From DATKYQ01 sp035528415 (GTDB lineage: Bacteria > Myxococcota > B64-G9): a stretch of DNA of 64,000 nucleotides. The stretch covers positions 1-64,000 of the forward strand of contig DATKYQ010000096.1 in the NCBI GenBank assembly GCA_035528415.1, written 5' to 3'. Positions 26,322-35,268 of the stretch are shown here, piece by piece (within the stretch, counting starts at the first letter, position 1; every line of letters starts with the position of its first letter). A program made the position numbers and the translations under genes. The notes under the pieces were generated by a model. That model saw only the letters and a program-made list of their open reading frames with translations. It was not told where the DNA came from and did not search any database.

Positions 26322-27005
26322 TCAGTCGATCAGCCGCAGTTCGTTGCTCAACTCGTTCACATCTCCCGGCTCGATCGGGAAGTGTTCGGCCAGGATCTCG
26401 CCGCAGCGCCTGATGCCGGCCACCACCCCGTCCGCCGCCTTGCCCCGCTTGATCCCTGAGATTATCAGATCGCGCACAGCTCGCCAGGCGTCATCAGTCA
26501 GCTTCTCCGAGATCGCCCGGTCGCCGGTGACGCGCGCCATTCGCTCGTACAGGGACAGGTAAATCATGATGCCCGTACTATGCCTTGTGCCTCGTAAACC
26601 GTGCTCGAAAAAAGCGCGCCCGGCCGCGCTCTCTACCTCGCGCGACATCTGGCCGCGCGGAATGAACAACCTGCGTAGAACTCCCACCCGACCGGCCAGC
26701 CCGGCGCCCAGGATGAAGAACGCGACAGCCAGCACGATGCCGGCCAGCAGCTCGACCCAGGATACCCGCAGCGCTCCTTCCGACCACTCGCCCGGCCCGC
26801 CGGACGGCAGCAAGAGCCACCAGCCGACAACCAGCGATGCAATCGCCAGCCACAACCCGAAAATGTCCTCGGCACGGTCGTAATCGCCGGAGGCCGTCGC
26901 CACAACGGGCACAATTTCTCCCGAGGTACCCTTCTCCGCCTCGGCCACCGATTGTTCGATGCGTGTCCGTTCCGCTTCTGTGAAGAACTTGCTTGCCCGT
27001 CGCAT
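26322..27005 (-). CDS. TPM-domain membrane protein
   Basis: 227 residues from ATG 27005, preceded by TAGGGAG. A TPM (TLP18.3/Psb32/MOLO-1) domain is recognised by TEAERTRIEQSVAEAEKGTSGEIVPVV, here split around two hydrophobic segments (GLWLAIASLVVGWWLL and AGIVLAVAFFILGAGLAG). The second half has TGIMIYLSLYERMARVTGD and a terminal helical stretch. The next TPM gene lies 10 bp upstream on the same strand, so they form a pair. Function of bacterial TPM proteins is poorly known. Membrane repair or respiratory-complex roles have been proposed for relatives. Confidence 0.8.
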   Translation of the reverse strand: MRRASKFFTEAERTRIEQSVAEAEKGTSGEIVPVVATASGDYDRAEDIFGLWLAIASLVVGWWLLLPSGGPGEWSEGALRVSWVELLAGIVLAVAFFILGAGLAGRVGVLRRLFIPRGQMSREVESAAGRAFFEHGLRGTRHSTGIMIYLSLYERMARVTGDRAISEKLTDDAWRAVRDLIISGIKRGKAADGVVAGIRRCGEILAEHFPIEPGDVNELSNELRLID

Positions 27006-27015
27006 GGCAAACTCC

Positions 27016-27825
27016 CTACCAGCTTCCGGTTGCGCCGCCCCCGCCGGAGAAGCCCCCGCCGAAAGACCCTCCGCCAAAGCCGCCACGCCGGGAGGATAGC
27101 ATGTGATAGAGGAGAAACCCGACAATACTGAAGACGACCCCCCAGAACAGCCAGGCCCAGCCGCTGGATCCGCGCCGCACCAGGGAAACGATCGTGAAGA
27201 TGCCCATGCCGATGAACCCGATCAGCAACAGGTAATGCCAGGCCGGCCGCGGGACGCTCGGCAACTTCTTCTCGCGCACCATGGCGCTCAGGGCCTCGAC
27301 CCCGGCGCGAATGCCCTTGGAGAACTCGCCGCGCTTGAACGAAGCAATGATGTAATCCTGCATTATCGTGTTGCAGGCATCGTCCTTGTCACGGGCCCAG
27401 TCGGCGCCCAACTCGATCCGGGCCTTGCGATCGGCCTTCGACACCAGCAGCAGCACTCCCAGGTTGCGGGCGACCTGCTTCCCTCCGACATTTACCGTCG
27501 GGTGCCCTATGCCCCAATCGTCGAAAAGGGCCCGGGCGTACTGCTCGATCGACATGCCGGCCGCCCTGTACCGGCTCATGCGCTCGATGGTCACGACGAC
27601 GATCGGAACGGCCGTCTCGTTGAGCGTCTTCTCGATCGTGGTGCGGATTTTTGTGAAGTCGGTTCCCGCGATCATGTCCGCTTCGTCAACGATCGCCACC
27701 CGCGAATGGGGCTTATTGGGAAACACTGCTTGCGGAGACGATCGCGCGGGGACGCAAACCGCCGCCAACAACACCAGGGCCAACCAGGGTGCCCGGCGAC
27801 CTGCGCGTGAAGACGATCCGATCAT
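27016..27825 (-). CDS. TPM-domain secreted/membrane protein (YgcG-like)
   Basis: About 269 residues from ATG 27825. ATG 27849 is also possible. A signal peptide precedes VAIVDEADMIAGTDFTKIRTTIE, a TPM domain with VPIVVVTIERMSRY and GVLLLVSKADRKARIELG. Two hydrophobic segments and a Gly-rich tail (GGFGGGSFGGGFSGGGG) end the protein, the classic YgcG architecture. It is the first gene of a TPM pair. Confidence 0.85.
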   Translation of the reverse strand: MIGSSSRAGRRAPWLALVLLAAVCVPARSSPQAVFPNKPHSRVAIVDEADMIAGTDFTKIRTTIEKTLNETAVPIVVVTIERMSRYRAAGMSIEQYARALFDDWGIGHPTVNVGGKQVARNLGVLLLVSKADRKARIELGADWARDKDDACNTIMQDYIIASFKRGEFSKGIRAGVEALSAMVREKKLPSVPRPAWHYLLLIGFIGMGIFTIVSLVRRGSSGWAWLFWGVVFSIVGFLLYHMLSSRRGGFGGGSFGGGFSGGGGATGSW

Positions 27826-27863
27826 TAACAGAGCATCAACCGAAACCATCGTCCATGTCAATC

Positions 27864-27892
27864 TTGACCTGCCTTGCGTTTGCTGTTAACGT
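27864..27892 (+). promoter_or_regulatory. Promoter consistent with a leaderless mRNA
   Basis: -35 TTGACC (27864-27869) and -10 TAACGT (27887-27892) are separated by 17 bp. The expected start site (about 27899-27900) coincides with the ATG at 27900. No Shine-Dalgarno is present. Confidence 0.4.
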
Positions 27893-27899
27893 GAAATGC

Positions 27900-28157
27900 A
27901 TGGAAACCAGCTCGAAAAACGAACTCGCGCTCGGCTTCTTGGAAGATTTGGGCCGTATGAAACCGGAACGCCTGCGCCAAGTCATAGAAACCGCCGTTGG
28001 CGAGAAATTGGCCTCCACCCTGTTCGAGTATGCCCGCAAGGTGATCCAGGCGGATCCTTCCAAGATCATGGAGAATGCTTCGTCGCTTTTGATCCTGGGC
28101 TACCTGATCAAGGTTCACGAGGAGGGCGCCATCCCCCCGGAAAATCCACCCGCATGA
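27900..28157 (+). CDS. Small helical protein of unknown function
   Basis: 85 residues from ATG 27900, or 88 from GTG 27891. The protein is mostly amphipathic helix (LALGFLEDLGRMKPERLRQ, KLASTLFEYARKVI) with a more hydrophobic segment SSLLILGYLIKVHEEG. There is no signal peptide and no recognised family. It is divergent from the TPM pair and convergent with the acyltransferase gene. Confidence 0.65.
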   Translation: METSSKNELALGFLEDLGRMKPERLRQVIETAVGEKLASTLFEYARKVIQADPSKIMENASSLLILGYLIKVHEEGAIPPENPPA

Positions 28158-28169
28158 ACTTCGGGCGAT

Positions 28170-29042
28170 TCAACCGATGACGGGGAAACGCCGCTTGGCG
28201 GCCAACTCGTCCACCGCTTTTTGCATGCCCCCGGTGACCCGGCGGTAGATCTCGTCCACCGCCAGTGGATTCCCAACGTCACTCGGTTGATAGCCGTCAA
28301 GCGACACGGGATCCAGAAAGCGAACCTGGCTCCTGGCCGGCAAGGGCAGGTGGAAGATCGGTCCGAAGCCCACCCCCCAGGGAAGACCCAGGAAGAGAGC
28401 GCATGTCTCCGAGCGAAGAAATTTTTTCAGATGTAATATCCGGGCGAGTCGTTGCCCGTCCCGCAGGACAAAGAAGGTCTCGTGTCCACCCACCAGCACC
28501 ACCGGCACGATCGGCACATGCTCGCGCAGCGCCAGGCGGACGAACCCCTTTTTACCGCCGAAGGTAATCTTGTAGCGATCGCGATAAGGGCGAAAGGCCT
28601 CGAGATTTCCGCCGGGAAATACGACCACCTTCTTGCCTCTCCTGAGCAGCTTGTTGGCGGTCTCGTGCGAGGCGCGCACGCAGCCGGTGCGAATCAGGAA
28701 TGTGCGCAGCATGGGCAAGGCGACCATGGCGTCGTGTACCAGAAAGTGTAAGGTGTCGTTCATGCCGCGTTCGAGGTACCAGCGCGCCCCCATGCCGATG
28801 GGCTCGAGGAAGGTGATTCCGGCATTGTGGTTGCCAACGATCAGGGCCGGCCCACGCGGCACACCATCAATGCCCTCGACTTCCATGCGGAAGTAGAAGC
28901 GACTCAGGGAATCTATGGCCGGAGCAAGCAGGTGGATGAATTCGGTGTCGATGCCCTCCACCTGGTCGGGATCGGAGGACGCCAACATTGCCGACGTCAC
29001 CGTCCGCAGGCTCTCGAGACTCAACAACCGTTGCCCAACCAT
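28170..29042 (-). CDS. PlsC-like lysophospholipid acyltransferase
   Basis: 290 residues. The acyltransferase block has LIVGNHNAGITFLEP (motif I; the usual HxxxxD reads HNAGITFLE), the glycerolipid-binding FPGGNLEAF and PIVPVVLVGG. Enzymes of this type transfer an acyl chain to lysophosphatidic acid or related lipids at the inner membrane. The start overlaps the end of the hydrolase gene by 22 bp, so they are one transcript, probably acting on the same lipid. The C-terminal part (YRRVTGGMQKAVDELA) is typical. Confidence 0.85.
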   Translation of the reverse strand: MVGQRLLSLESLRTVTSAMLASSDPDQVEGIDTEFIHLLAPAIDSLSRFYFRMEVEGIDGVPRGPALIVGNHNAGITFLEPIGMGARWYLERGMNDTLHFLVHDAMVALPMLRTFLIRTGCVRASHETANKLLRRGKKVVVFPGGNLEAFRPYRDRYKITFGGKKGFVRLALREHVPIVPVVLVGGHETFFVLRDGQRLARILHLKKFLRSETCALFLGLPWGVGFGPIFHLPLPARSQVRFLDPVSLDGYQPSDVGNPLAVDEIYRRVTGGMQKAVDELAAKRRFPVIG

Positions 29043-29767
29043 TTTACTATCTCCCCGGCAGTACGCTCGATCTTGTCGCTGCCGCCGACGACGAAATCCA
29101 TATGTTGAAAACCCTCCATCACCGTCATTGTGCTCGACGAGAGAAACTGGTTCACAGGGGGCACGAGAAAATCGCCTTGGGCCACCAGGCTATGAGCCAC
29201 AACGCCCCCCTGGCGCTCGACCCGTCTGAGGGTATCGCAGCCGGCAACCAGGTCGCGACAACAAGGGATCATTGTCGCCAGCACCCGGGCGTTTGGCATG
29301 CCCCCGAACGGCGCCGCCATGGTGAGCACCTTCCTCATCTTCACAGAGCATTCGACCTCGCCGCCATCGATCATGTCCCGGGCCAGCAAGGCAATCAGGG
29401 ACCCGTTGGAATGCCCGGCCACGTCCACCTCGGAAAAACCACGCCGTCTCCCGATCTCGTCAAGCCAGGCAATGAAATCCGCCGCTGCCTGCGGCAGTCG
29501 GCACAGATTGGCCAGGGCCGAGTAGTAGAAGGCAAAGGACGGCGGCACGCACACACTGCGTCCCAACTCCTCAACCTTGCGTCCCAGGCGGTTCATCACG
29601 CTCGATGTGCAAAACGCCCCGGGAACGAGCACCAGCGGCCTGGGCGGCAGCGGCTCGAACTGCAAAGGCTTGTCAAGGGTGGCCAGAGTCTGGTTGAGCG
29701 AACCGCGAAAAAACGAGGGGAATCGCCCAAGCTGTCTCAACGTCGTCATAATAGTATTCCTCGCCAT
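29021..29767 (-). CDS. Alpha/beta-hydrolase (lipase/PGAP1-like)
   Basis: 248 residues from ATG 29767; ATG 29749, with a better-placed AGGA, is an alternative. The fold is shown by PLVLVPGAFCTS (oxyanion region), the nucleophile elbow VAGHSNGS, and MEGFQHMDFVVGG carrying the likely catalytic His. Resembles bacterial triacylglycerol lipases that restore an ester substrate near membranes. Coupling to an acyltransferase suggests lipid remodelling or storage-lipid turnover, by inference. Confidence 0.8.
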   Translation of the reverse strand: MARNTIMTTLRQLGRFPSFFRGSLNQTLATLDKPLQFEPLPPRPLVLVPGAFCTSSVMNRLGRKVEELGRSVCVPPSFAFYYSALANLCRLPQAAADFIAWLDEIGRRRGFSEVDVAGHSNGSLIALLARDMIDGGEVECSVKMRKVLTMAAPFGGMPNARVLATMIPCCRDLVAGCDTLRRVERQGGVVAHSLVAQGDFLVPPVNQFLSSSTMTVMEGFQHMDFVVGGSDKIERTAGEIVKWLGNGC

Positions 29768-29793
29768 GTTGCCTGTATTACAACCACGTTGAG

Positions 29794-29822
29794 AAAATAC
29801 ACGATTTGACGCACCACGTCAA
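29794..29822 (-). promoter_or_regulatory. Promoter of the hydrolase/acyltransferase operon with an operator-like inverted repeat
   Basis: Minus-strand -35 TTGACG (29817-29822) and -10 TATTTT (29794-29799) are 17 bp apart, 27 bp before ATG 29767. The -35 is half of a perfect inverted repeat, TTGACG-cacca-CGTCAA (29806-29822), which could be a repressor site. Confidence 0.55.
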
Positions 29823-29866
29823 GAGATGCATTCACTGTAGCTGTTCACGGAGGTAGCCGTGCGCGA

Positions 29867-30172
29867 CTATTGACTCAGGTCGGCCCGCGAGCTGAAAGGC
29901 CTTTTACGCACGCGCATACTGTTTCGCGACCGGTAGTACAGCAATTGGTCGACTTGCATCTTGACCTTGCGGCCGGAGTCGGTCTCGATATCGAGGAAAT
30001 ACTCGCTGATGTCCTGGGCGTGTCCCTTCCTGGTGACGGTCGCCACCGACCGCTCCTCCTTGTCCACGATGGTTCCGTCGAAATAGTCCAGCCACAGAAC
30101 CCGTGTGTGAAGTGCAAAGAAGGCTCCTGTAAGCACACCCAGTACAATGATAATCTTGAAAATTTTTTTCAT
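29867..30172 (-). CDS. Small membrane-anchored protein of unknown function
   Basis: 101 residues. One N-terminal hydrophobic segment (IFKIIIVLGVLTGAFFALH) anchors a short domain of mostly beta strands (VATVTRKGHAQDISEYFLDI, GRKVKMQVDQLLYYR) with a basic tail. It has its own promoter and stands alone. No family was recognised. Confidence 0.7.
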   Translation of the reverse strand: MKKIFKIIIVLGVLTGAFFALHTRVLWLDYFDGTIVDKEERSVATVTRKGHAQDISEYFLDIETDSGRKVKMQVDQLLYYRSRNSMRVRKRPFSSRADLSQ

Positions 30173-30194
30173 GTCAGCTTCTTTCGCACCATAC

Positions 30195-30224
30195 CGTAGC
30201 AGCCGGTTCGAAAATCTGTCAAGA
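30195..30224 (-). promoter_or_regulatory. Promoter of the small membrane-protein gene
   Basis: Minus-strand -35 TTGACA (30219-30224) and -10 TACGGT (30195-30200), 18 bp apart, lie 22 bp upstream of ATG 30172. Confidence 0.45.
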
Positions 30225-30250
30225 GCCCATATTCTTGGTAACCATTCATC

Positions 30251-30279
30251 TTGACAGCAGAATTTCTTTGTGGTACTTC
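30251..30279 (+). promoter_or_regulatory. Possible promoter of the receiver/valS/nadC/birA operon
   Basis: A perfect -35 TTGACA (30251-30256) is followed after 17 bp by TACTTC (30274-30279), a poor -10. The receiver gene starts at 30358 with AAGGAGG. The site is suggested mainly by the -35 and position. Confidence 0.3.
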
Positions 30280-30357
30280 CACAACGTTTTTTATTGCTTT
30301 TCCCTCAGCGTTCCCCGTTGGCGGGCCGGAGAGACGGTCACGGGGAAGGAGGCGTCG

Positions 30358-31713
30358 ATGCCCAAGACTTTGCTACTCGCCGACGACAGCATAACTATTC
30401 AACGGGTGGTCGGTATTACTTTCGCGAACGAGGATTACGAGATTACGACCGTCGACAACGGCGATGATGCCGTTATCAAGGCCAAGGAGATGAAACCGGA
30501 CGTTATCCTGGCTGACGTCATCATGCCCAAGAAGAACGGCTACGAGGTTTGTCAGGCGGTTAAACAGGATCCTGAACTGAAGGATATTCCGGTTCTGTTG
30601 CTTGCCGGAACGTTCGAGGCTTTCGACGAAAACCGGGCCCGCGAGGTGGGCGCGAACGGCCACATAACTAAGCCGTTCGAGAGTCAGGCGTTGATCGATA
30701 AAGTCAACGAACTCGTCGGCGCTGCTCCCTCGCCGGCGATGCCTTCGCCGCTGCAACCGGTGATGACAGCGCCCACACCTGTACCCACACCGGTGGTTAC
30801 GCCTGTGGCCCATCCTCCGGCAGCCGCCCCTCTGCCTCCTCCGGTGACGCCTGCCCCCGCGACATTCATTCCCGAGCCCAGGCCACTAGAGCCCAAGCCA
30901 CTCGCGCCCAGGCCACTCGAGCCCAGGCCACTCGAGCCCAGGCCACTCGCGCCCAGGCCACTCGCGCCCAGGCCGCTCGAACCCAGGCCACTAGAGCCGA
31001 GACCACTCGAAGCGAAACCACTTGAGCCGAAGCCATTCGAGCCGAAGCCATTCGAGCCGAAACCGTTCGAGCCGAAACCATTCGAGCCGAAACCATTCGA
31101 GCCAAAGCCCCTGGAGCCGGCCGCTTTCGAGCCCAAGCCGCTCATGTCACCTTTCGTTGCCGAGCCGCCACTGCCGCAGTCGAAGCCGGATCTCACCGAA
31201 GCTCCGACGCAGCCGGAGATCAAGGCGCCGGAGATCGCGCCCGCTCCAATCGAGTTCGAAGCTCCGGCTACCAAACCCGCTGCGCCTTTCGTGCCGCCGG
31301 TGCCCGAGCCGGCTCCCTTGTGGCCCGCCGCACCCGAGCCAATCACCGAAACCAAGATGGAAACGCTGGCCGAGTTGGCCCAGCAGACCCCCACCGCCGA
31401 GCCGATCGATGAAGAAGAGTTGCCTTCGGTCGAGATCGACGAAGAGGGACTGGTTGACGAGGGATCTACAGAGGACACGATTGAGCTTGCGCCGGTACAC
31501 GAGTTCATTCCCAAGGCTGAGCCTGCCGAAAGAGGTTCGCAACCGGTCGCCGGGCCCGGGGATATTGCAGCTTCGTCAATCCCGCGCGAAGAGATCGAGT
31601 CCATGGCCAGGGAGATCATCGAGAAAGTCGTTTGGGAAATCGTGCCCAAGCTGGCCGAGACGATCCTCAAGGAAGAAATCGAGAAGCTGGTCAAGGATAA
31701 ACTCGCGGATTGA
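30358..31713 (+). CDS. FrzS-like atypical response regulator with a proline-rich repeat region
   Basis: 451 residues from ATG 30358 (AAGGAGG upstream). Residues 1-125 form a receiver domain: acid pocket Asp9 and Asp10, phospho-acceptor Asp53 in LADVIMP, and Lys105 in TKPF. By eye the conserved switch Thr/Ser after PVLLL is Ala83, as in the atypical FrzS receiver of Myxococcus. Residues about 175-260 are 5-residue Pro repeats, then an acidic stretch. A C-terminal helix follows (REEIESMAREIIEKVVWEIV), common to deltaproteobacterial receiver proteins. Likely a localisation or scaffold protein rather than a DNA-binding regulator. valS follows 38 bp downstream. Confidence 0.8.
   Translation: MPKTLLLADDSITIQRVVGITFANEDYEITTVDNGDDAVIKAKEMKPDVILADVIMPKKNGYEVCQAVKQDPELKDIPVLLLAGTFEAFDENRAREVGANGHITKPFESQALIDKVNELVGAAPSPAMPSPLQPVMTAPTPVPTPVVTPVAHPPAAAPLPPPVTPAPATFIPEPRPLEPKPLAPRPLEPRPLEPRPLAPRPLAPRPLEPRPLEPRPLEAKPLEPKPFEPKPFEPKPFEPKPFEPKPFEPKPLEPAAFEPKPLMSPFVAEPPLPQSKPDLTEAPTQPEIKAPEIAPAPIEFEAPATKPAAPFVPPVPEPAPLWPAAPEPITETKMETLAELAQQTPTAEPIDEEELPSVEIDEEGLVDEGSTEDTIELAPVHEFIPKAEPAERGSQPVAGPGDIAASSIPREEIESMAREIIEKVVWEIVPKLAETILKEEIEKLVKDKLAD
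30880..31130 (+). repeat. 15-bp tandem repeats encoding (P-L/F-E/A-P-R/K)n
   Basis: About 17 in-frame 15-bp units in the receiver gene encode pentapeptides such as PLEPR, PLAPR and PFEPK. They form an early block rich in PLEPR/PLAPR and a later block of about six PFEPK. Such arrays change length by slippage and make extended, polyproline-II-like linkers. Confidence 0.85.
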
Positions 31714-31751
31714 TCGACCGGAGAACTGCTCGAATCAATACCCGCACCGGC

Positions 31752-34421
31752 ATGAGCGATAATTTATCTACACACTACCATCCGGCTGAAGTCGAAGCTC
31801 GCTGGGCCGGCGAATGGATCGCCAAGGGATGTTTCGAGGTCCACGAAGGCGACTCGCGGCCGGCTTTCTCCATTGTGATTCCGCCGCCCAACATTACCGG
31901 CACCCTTCACATGGGACATGCCCTGACCTTGACCATCCAGGACGTGATCGTACGCTACAAACGCATGTCGGGCTTCAACTGCCTGTGGCTTCCCGGCACG
32001 GACCACGCCGGCATCGCTACTCAGATGGTAGTGGAACGCGCGCTTGCGAAAGAAGGCCTGAATCGGCACGACATCGGACGGCAGGCATTCATCGAGAAGG
32101 TCTGGGAATGGAAGCAGCGTCACGGCAACCGCATCAGCGAGCAAACCAAGGCCATGGGCGCCTCGGTCGACTGGCGCCACGAGCGTTTCACGATGGACGC
32201 CGGCCTCAGCCGGGCCGTGCGCGAGGTGTTCGTGCAACTCTACGAAGACGGCCTGATCTACCGTGACCAGCGCCTGATCAACTGGTGCCCCCGTTGCCGT
32301 ACTGCCCTGTCCGATCTCGAGGTCACTCTCGATCCGACTGAAGGAAAGTTGTGGACGATCGAATACCCGCTGCTGTCCGGCAAGCGCAGCCTGGCGGTGG
32401 CCACCACCCGTCCCGAGACCATGCTGGGCGATACGGCCGTGGCGGTGCATCCCGACGATCCACGCTACAAGGACTTGATCGGCCAGAAGGTCGAGTTGCC
32501 GCTAAGCGGGCGCGCCATCCCGGTGATCGCAGATGCCGAACTGGTTGATCCTGAATTCGGTACAGGCTGCGTCAAGGTTACTCCGGCGCACGATTTCAAC
32601 GACTTCGAGACCGGCCGGCGCCATGGCCTGGAGTCGATCGGCGTGATAGACGTCAGCGGCAAGATGACAGCGCAGGCCGGCCCTGATTTCGCCGGCCTGG
32701 ATCGTTTCGCGGCCAGGGAGAAAGTTGTCGCGGCCCTCGAGAAACAGGGCCGCCTGGCGGCGATCGAAGACTACAAGGTCGAACTGAGTCTCTGCCAGCG
32801 TTGCAGCGAGGTCGTCGAGCCGCTGCTGAGCAAGCAGTGGTTCGTCAATGTCAAGCCACTGGCCGAAGAGGCGATTAGGGCCGTCGAACAGGGCCGCACC
32901 GTCTTCGTTCCCCGGCAATGGGAAAAGACCTACTTCGACTGGATGCACAACATACGCGACTGGTGCATCTCCCGCCAGCTCTGGTGGGGCCACCGGATTC
33001 CGGCCTGGTTTTGCGATTGCGGAGAAGTGATCGTCAGCCGAACGGATCCAAGCGCCTGCCCGAGCTGCGGGGGAACCAACCTGACTCGCGATCCAGACGT
33101 GCTCGACACATGGTTCTCGTCGGCCTTGTGGCCCTTTTCCACCCTCGGCTGGCCCGACCGGACCGACCTGCTGAAAACCTTCTATCCCACTTCGTTGATG
33201 GAGACCGGCTTCGACATCATCTTCTTCTGGGTGGCCCGGATGATGATGATGGGCCTGAAGTTCATGGGGGACATTCCTTTCCGCACCGTCTACCTGCACG
33301 CCATGGTCCGCGATGCCCAGGGTCAGAAGATGTCCAAGACCAAGGGCAACGTGATCGATCCGCTCGATGTCACGGTAGAGTCGGGCGCAGACGCCCTGCG
33401 CTTCACGCTGGCCTCGCTAACGGCCCAAGGGCGCGATATCAAGCTGAGCGTCGAAAGGGTCGAGGGCTACCGGCACTTCATCAACAAGATCTGGAACGCG
33501 TCCCGCTTCGTGTTGCTGAACTTGGACGATTATGATCCTGCCCTACCCGGCAACCCCGAAAGCAGGTCTGTCTACGATCGATGGATCCTGGCGCGCGCCC
33601 GTGCAACCATCGAAGACGTAGAAAGCGCCATCAACGACTATAAGTTGAACGAAGCCAGCTCGATCCTCTACAATTTCTTCTGGCACGAGCTGTGCGACTG
33701 GTACCTCGAGATGATCAAACCGGTGCTCAACGGGCGAGATGGACCGGAGGCACGCCGCGAGTGCCAGGGCATCCTGGTGCGGGTACTCGACGTCTCGGTG
33801 CGCCTGCTGCACCCGTTTACTCCCTTCGTCACTGAAGAGATCTGGCAGAAACTCCCGCTGGCAGGGCGCGAAAGCAGCTATCTGGCCACGGCCGGATGGC
33901 CGCGGTCCGCTGACATCGAGCAAGACCCCGAGGCGCTCGAACAGATCGGCCGTGTGGTGGCCGCCGTAATCGGCATCCGAAACATTCGCGGCGAGAGCGG
34001 GCTTCCCCCCGGTAAACTCCTTCCCGCCCACCTGCTCAGCCAGGATGAGCGGGTGCGCAACACGCTACAGGCTCACCAGGATACCATCATCCACCTCGGC
34101 CGACTCGAATCCCTGACAATCGGAGAGCCTTCCGAGCGACCGGCCCAGTCCGCCGTCTACGTCAGCTCCGATCTCGAGGTGTGCGTGCCGCTGGGCGGGT
34201 TGATCGATTTCAAGGCCGAACGCAACCGGCTGGGTAAGGAAATAAAGAAGACCCGTGCCGACCACGAACGCTCCAGGAAAAAGCTGGAGAACGAGTCCTT
34301 CCTGAAACAGGCCCCGCCCGCGGTGATCTCCAAAGAGAAAGCAAAGTTGGCCGAATTCAAGGAGCGACTTGCCAAGCTGGACCGGGCGCTTGAGCAAATC
34401 GCCGAGTGGGAAAGACAATAG
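31752..34421 (+). CDS. valS: Valyl-tRNA synthetase
   Basis: 889 residues. It charges tRNA-Val in the cytoplasm. The class I signatures are HMGH (53-56) in PNITGTLHMGHAL and KMSKTKGN (Lys526), with the editing domain in between (VATTRPETMLGDTAV). The C-terminal anticodon-binding domain ends in the coiled-coil arm typical of ValS (KAERNRLGKEIKKTRADHER). A zinc-like knuckle is seen in ACPSCGGTN. ATG 31752 starts MSDNLSTHY. Full length, nothing unusual. Confidence 0.97.
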   Translation: MSDNLSTHYHPAEVEARWAGEWIAKGCFEVHEGDSRPAFSIVIPPPNITGTLHMGHALTLTIQDVIVRYKRMSGFNCLWLPGTDHAGIATQMVVERALAKEGLNRHDIGRQAFIEKVWEWKQRHGNRISEQTKAMGASVDWRHERFTMDAGLSRAVREVFVQLYEDGLIYRDQRLINWCPRCRTALSDLEVTLDPTEGKLWTIEYPLLSGKRSLAVATTRPETMLGDTAVAVHPDDPRYKDLIGQKVELPLSGRAIPVIADAELVDPEFGTGCVKVTPAHDFNDFETGRRHGLESIGVIDVSGKMTAQAGPDFAGLDRFAAREKVVAALEKQGRLAAIEDYKVELSLCQRCSEVVEPLLSKQWFVNVKPLAEEAIRAVEQGRTVFVPRQWEKTYFDWMHNIRDWCISRQLWWGHRIPAWFCDCGEVIVSRTDPSACPSCGGTNLTRDPDVLDTWFSSALWPFSTLGWPDRTDLLKTFYPTSLMETGFDIIFFWVARMMMMGLKFMGDIPFRTVYLHAMVRDAQGQKMSKTKGNVIDPLDVTVESGADALRFTLASLTAQGRDIKLSVERVEGYRHFINKIWNASRFVLLNLDDYDPALPGNPESRSVYDRWILARARATIEDVESAINDYKLNEASSILYNFFWHELCDWYLEMIKPVLNGRDGPEARRECQGILVRVLDVSVRLLHPFTPFVTEEIWQKLPLAGRESSYLATAGWPRSADIEQDPEALEQIGRVVAAVIGIRNIRGESGLPPGKLLPAHLLSQDERVRNTLQAHQDTIIHLGRLESLTIGEPSERPAQSAVYVSSDLEVCVPLGGLIDFKAERNRLGKEIKKTRADHERSRKKLENESFLKQAPPAVISKEKAKLAEFKERLAKLDRALEQIAEWERQ

Positions 34422-34428
34422 GTCAGTG

Positions 34429-35268
34429 GTGAAACCGGGTCCGCACATTTCGACGCTTATCGACCTGGCTCTTTCCGAAGACCTCGGCAGCGGTGACGTG
34501 ACCACCAATGCGCTCTTCGGTTCAGCCGCCAAGGCCAGCGCCGCACTTGTGGCCCGCGAGCCGTTGGTGGTTTCCGGGCTGGAAGTGGCCGGTTGGGTGT
34601 TTGCCCGCCTGGACGACAGTTGCGTATTCAAACCCGCTGCGCGCGAGGGCGCGACGGTCCGCCGGGGAACTGTCCTGGCACGCGTGTCGGGTCCTGTACA
34701 AGCATTGCTCTCGGCTGAGCGCACGGTATTGAACTTCGTACGGCACTTGAGCGGCATCGCCACCCTGACCCGCAGCTACGCCAATGCCCTGCAAGATACC
34801 GGCTGCAGGCTGTTGGACACCCGCAAGACGACCCCCGGCCTGCGGGCGCTCGAGAAAGCCGCGGTTCGGGCAGGGGGGGGATGCAACCACCGCATGGGCC
34901 TTTTCGACGGAGCAATGATCAAGGACAACCACATCGCCGCTGCCGGTTCGATTCGGGCCGCCGTCGACGCGCTGCGCGCCACGCTGCCGCCAACAATCAA
35001 GATCGAAGTCGAGTGCGACAATCTCGGGCAAGTGCGCCAGGCGCTGCGGGCCGGCGCCGAGATCATCATGCTGGACAACATGACCGGCGCCAAGATGAAA
35101 AAGGCTGTTGAGCTGGTAGCCGGTCAGGCTTGCACAGAGGCCTCCGGCGGACTGAACCTCGAAAATGTCCGCCGGGCCGCCGCGGCGGGCGTCGACTACG
35201 TCTCGGTGGGTGCTTTAACCCACGGCGCGCGGGCCGTCGACATTTCAATGGAGCTTGGACAACCTTGA
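34429..35268 (+). CDS. nadC: Quinolinate phosphoribosyltransferase (NAD biosynthesis)
   Basis: About 279 residues. It converts quinolinate and PRPP to nicotinate mononucleotide. Diagnostic motifs are EDLGSGDVTTNA near the start, LDTRKTTPGLRALEK in the middle, KDNHI, EVECDNLGQ, IMLDNMTG and the terminal GVDYVSVGALTHGA. The start is GTG 34426 or 34429, a few bases after the valS stop. The stop overlaps the birA start (TTGA). Length is standard. Confidence 0.95.
   Translation: MKPGPHISTLIDLALSEDLGSGDVTTNALFGSAAKASAALVAREPLVVSGLEVAGWVFARLDDSCVFKPAAREGATVRRGTVLARVSGPVQALLSAERTVLNFVRHLSGIATLTRSYANALQDTGCRLLDTRKTTPGLRALEKAAVRAGGGCNHRMGLFDGAMIKDNHIAAAGSIRAAVDALRATLPPTIKIEVECDNLGQVRQALRAGAEIIMLDNMTGAKMKKAVELVAGQACTEASGGLNLENVRRAAAAGVDYVSVGALTHGARAVDISMELGQP

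Noticed and set aside
30880..31130. Possible CRISPR-like repeat array
   Set aside because: The units are contiguous 15-bp coding repeats without unique spacers, and they stay in frame.
30684..31694. 336-codon Gly/Ser-rich minus-strand frame
   Set aside because: It is produced by the proline repeat of the receiver gene read backwards (PLEPR against SGLGS).
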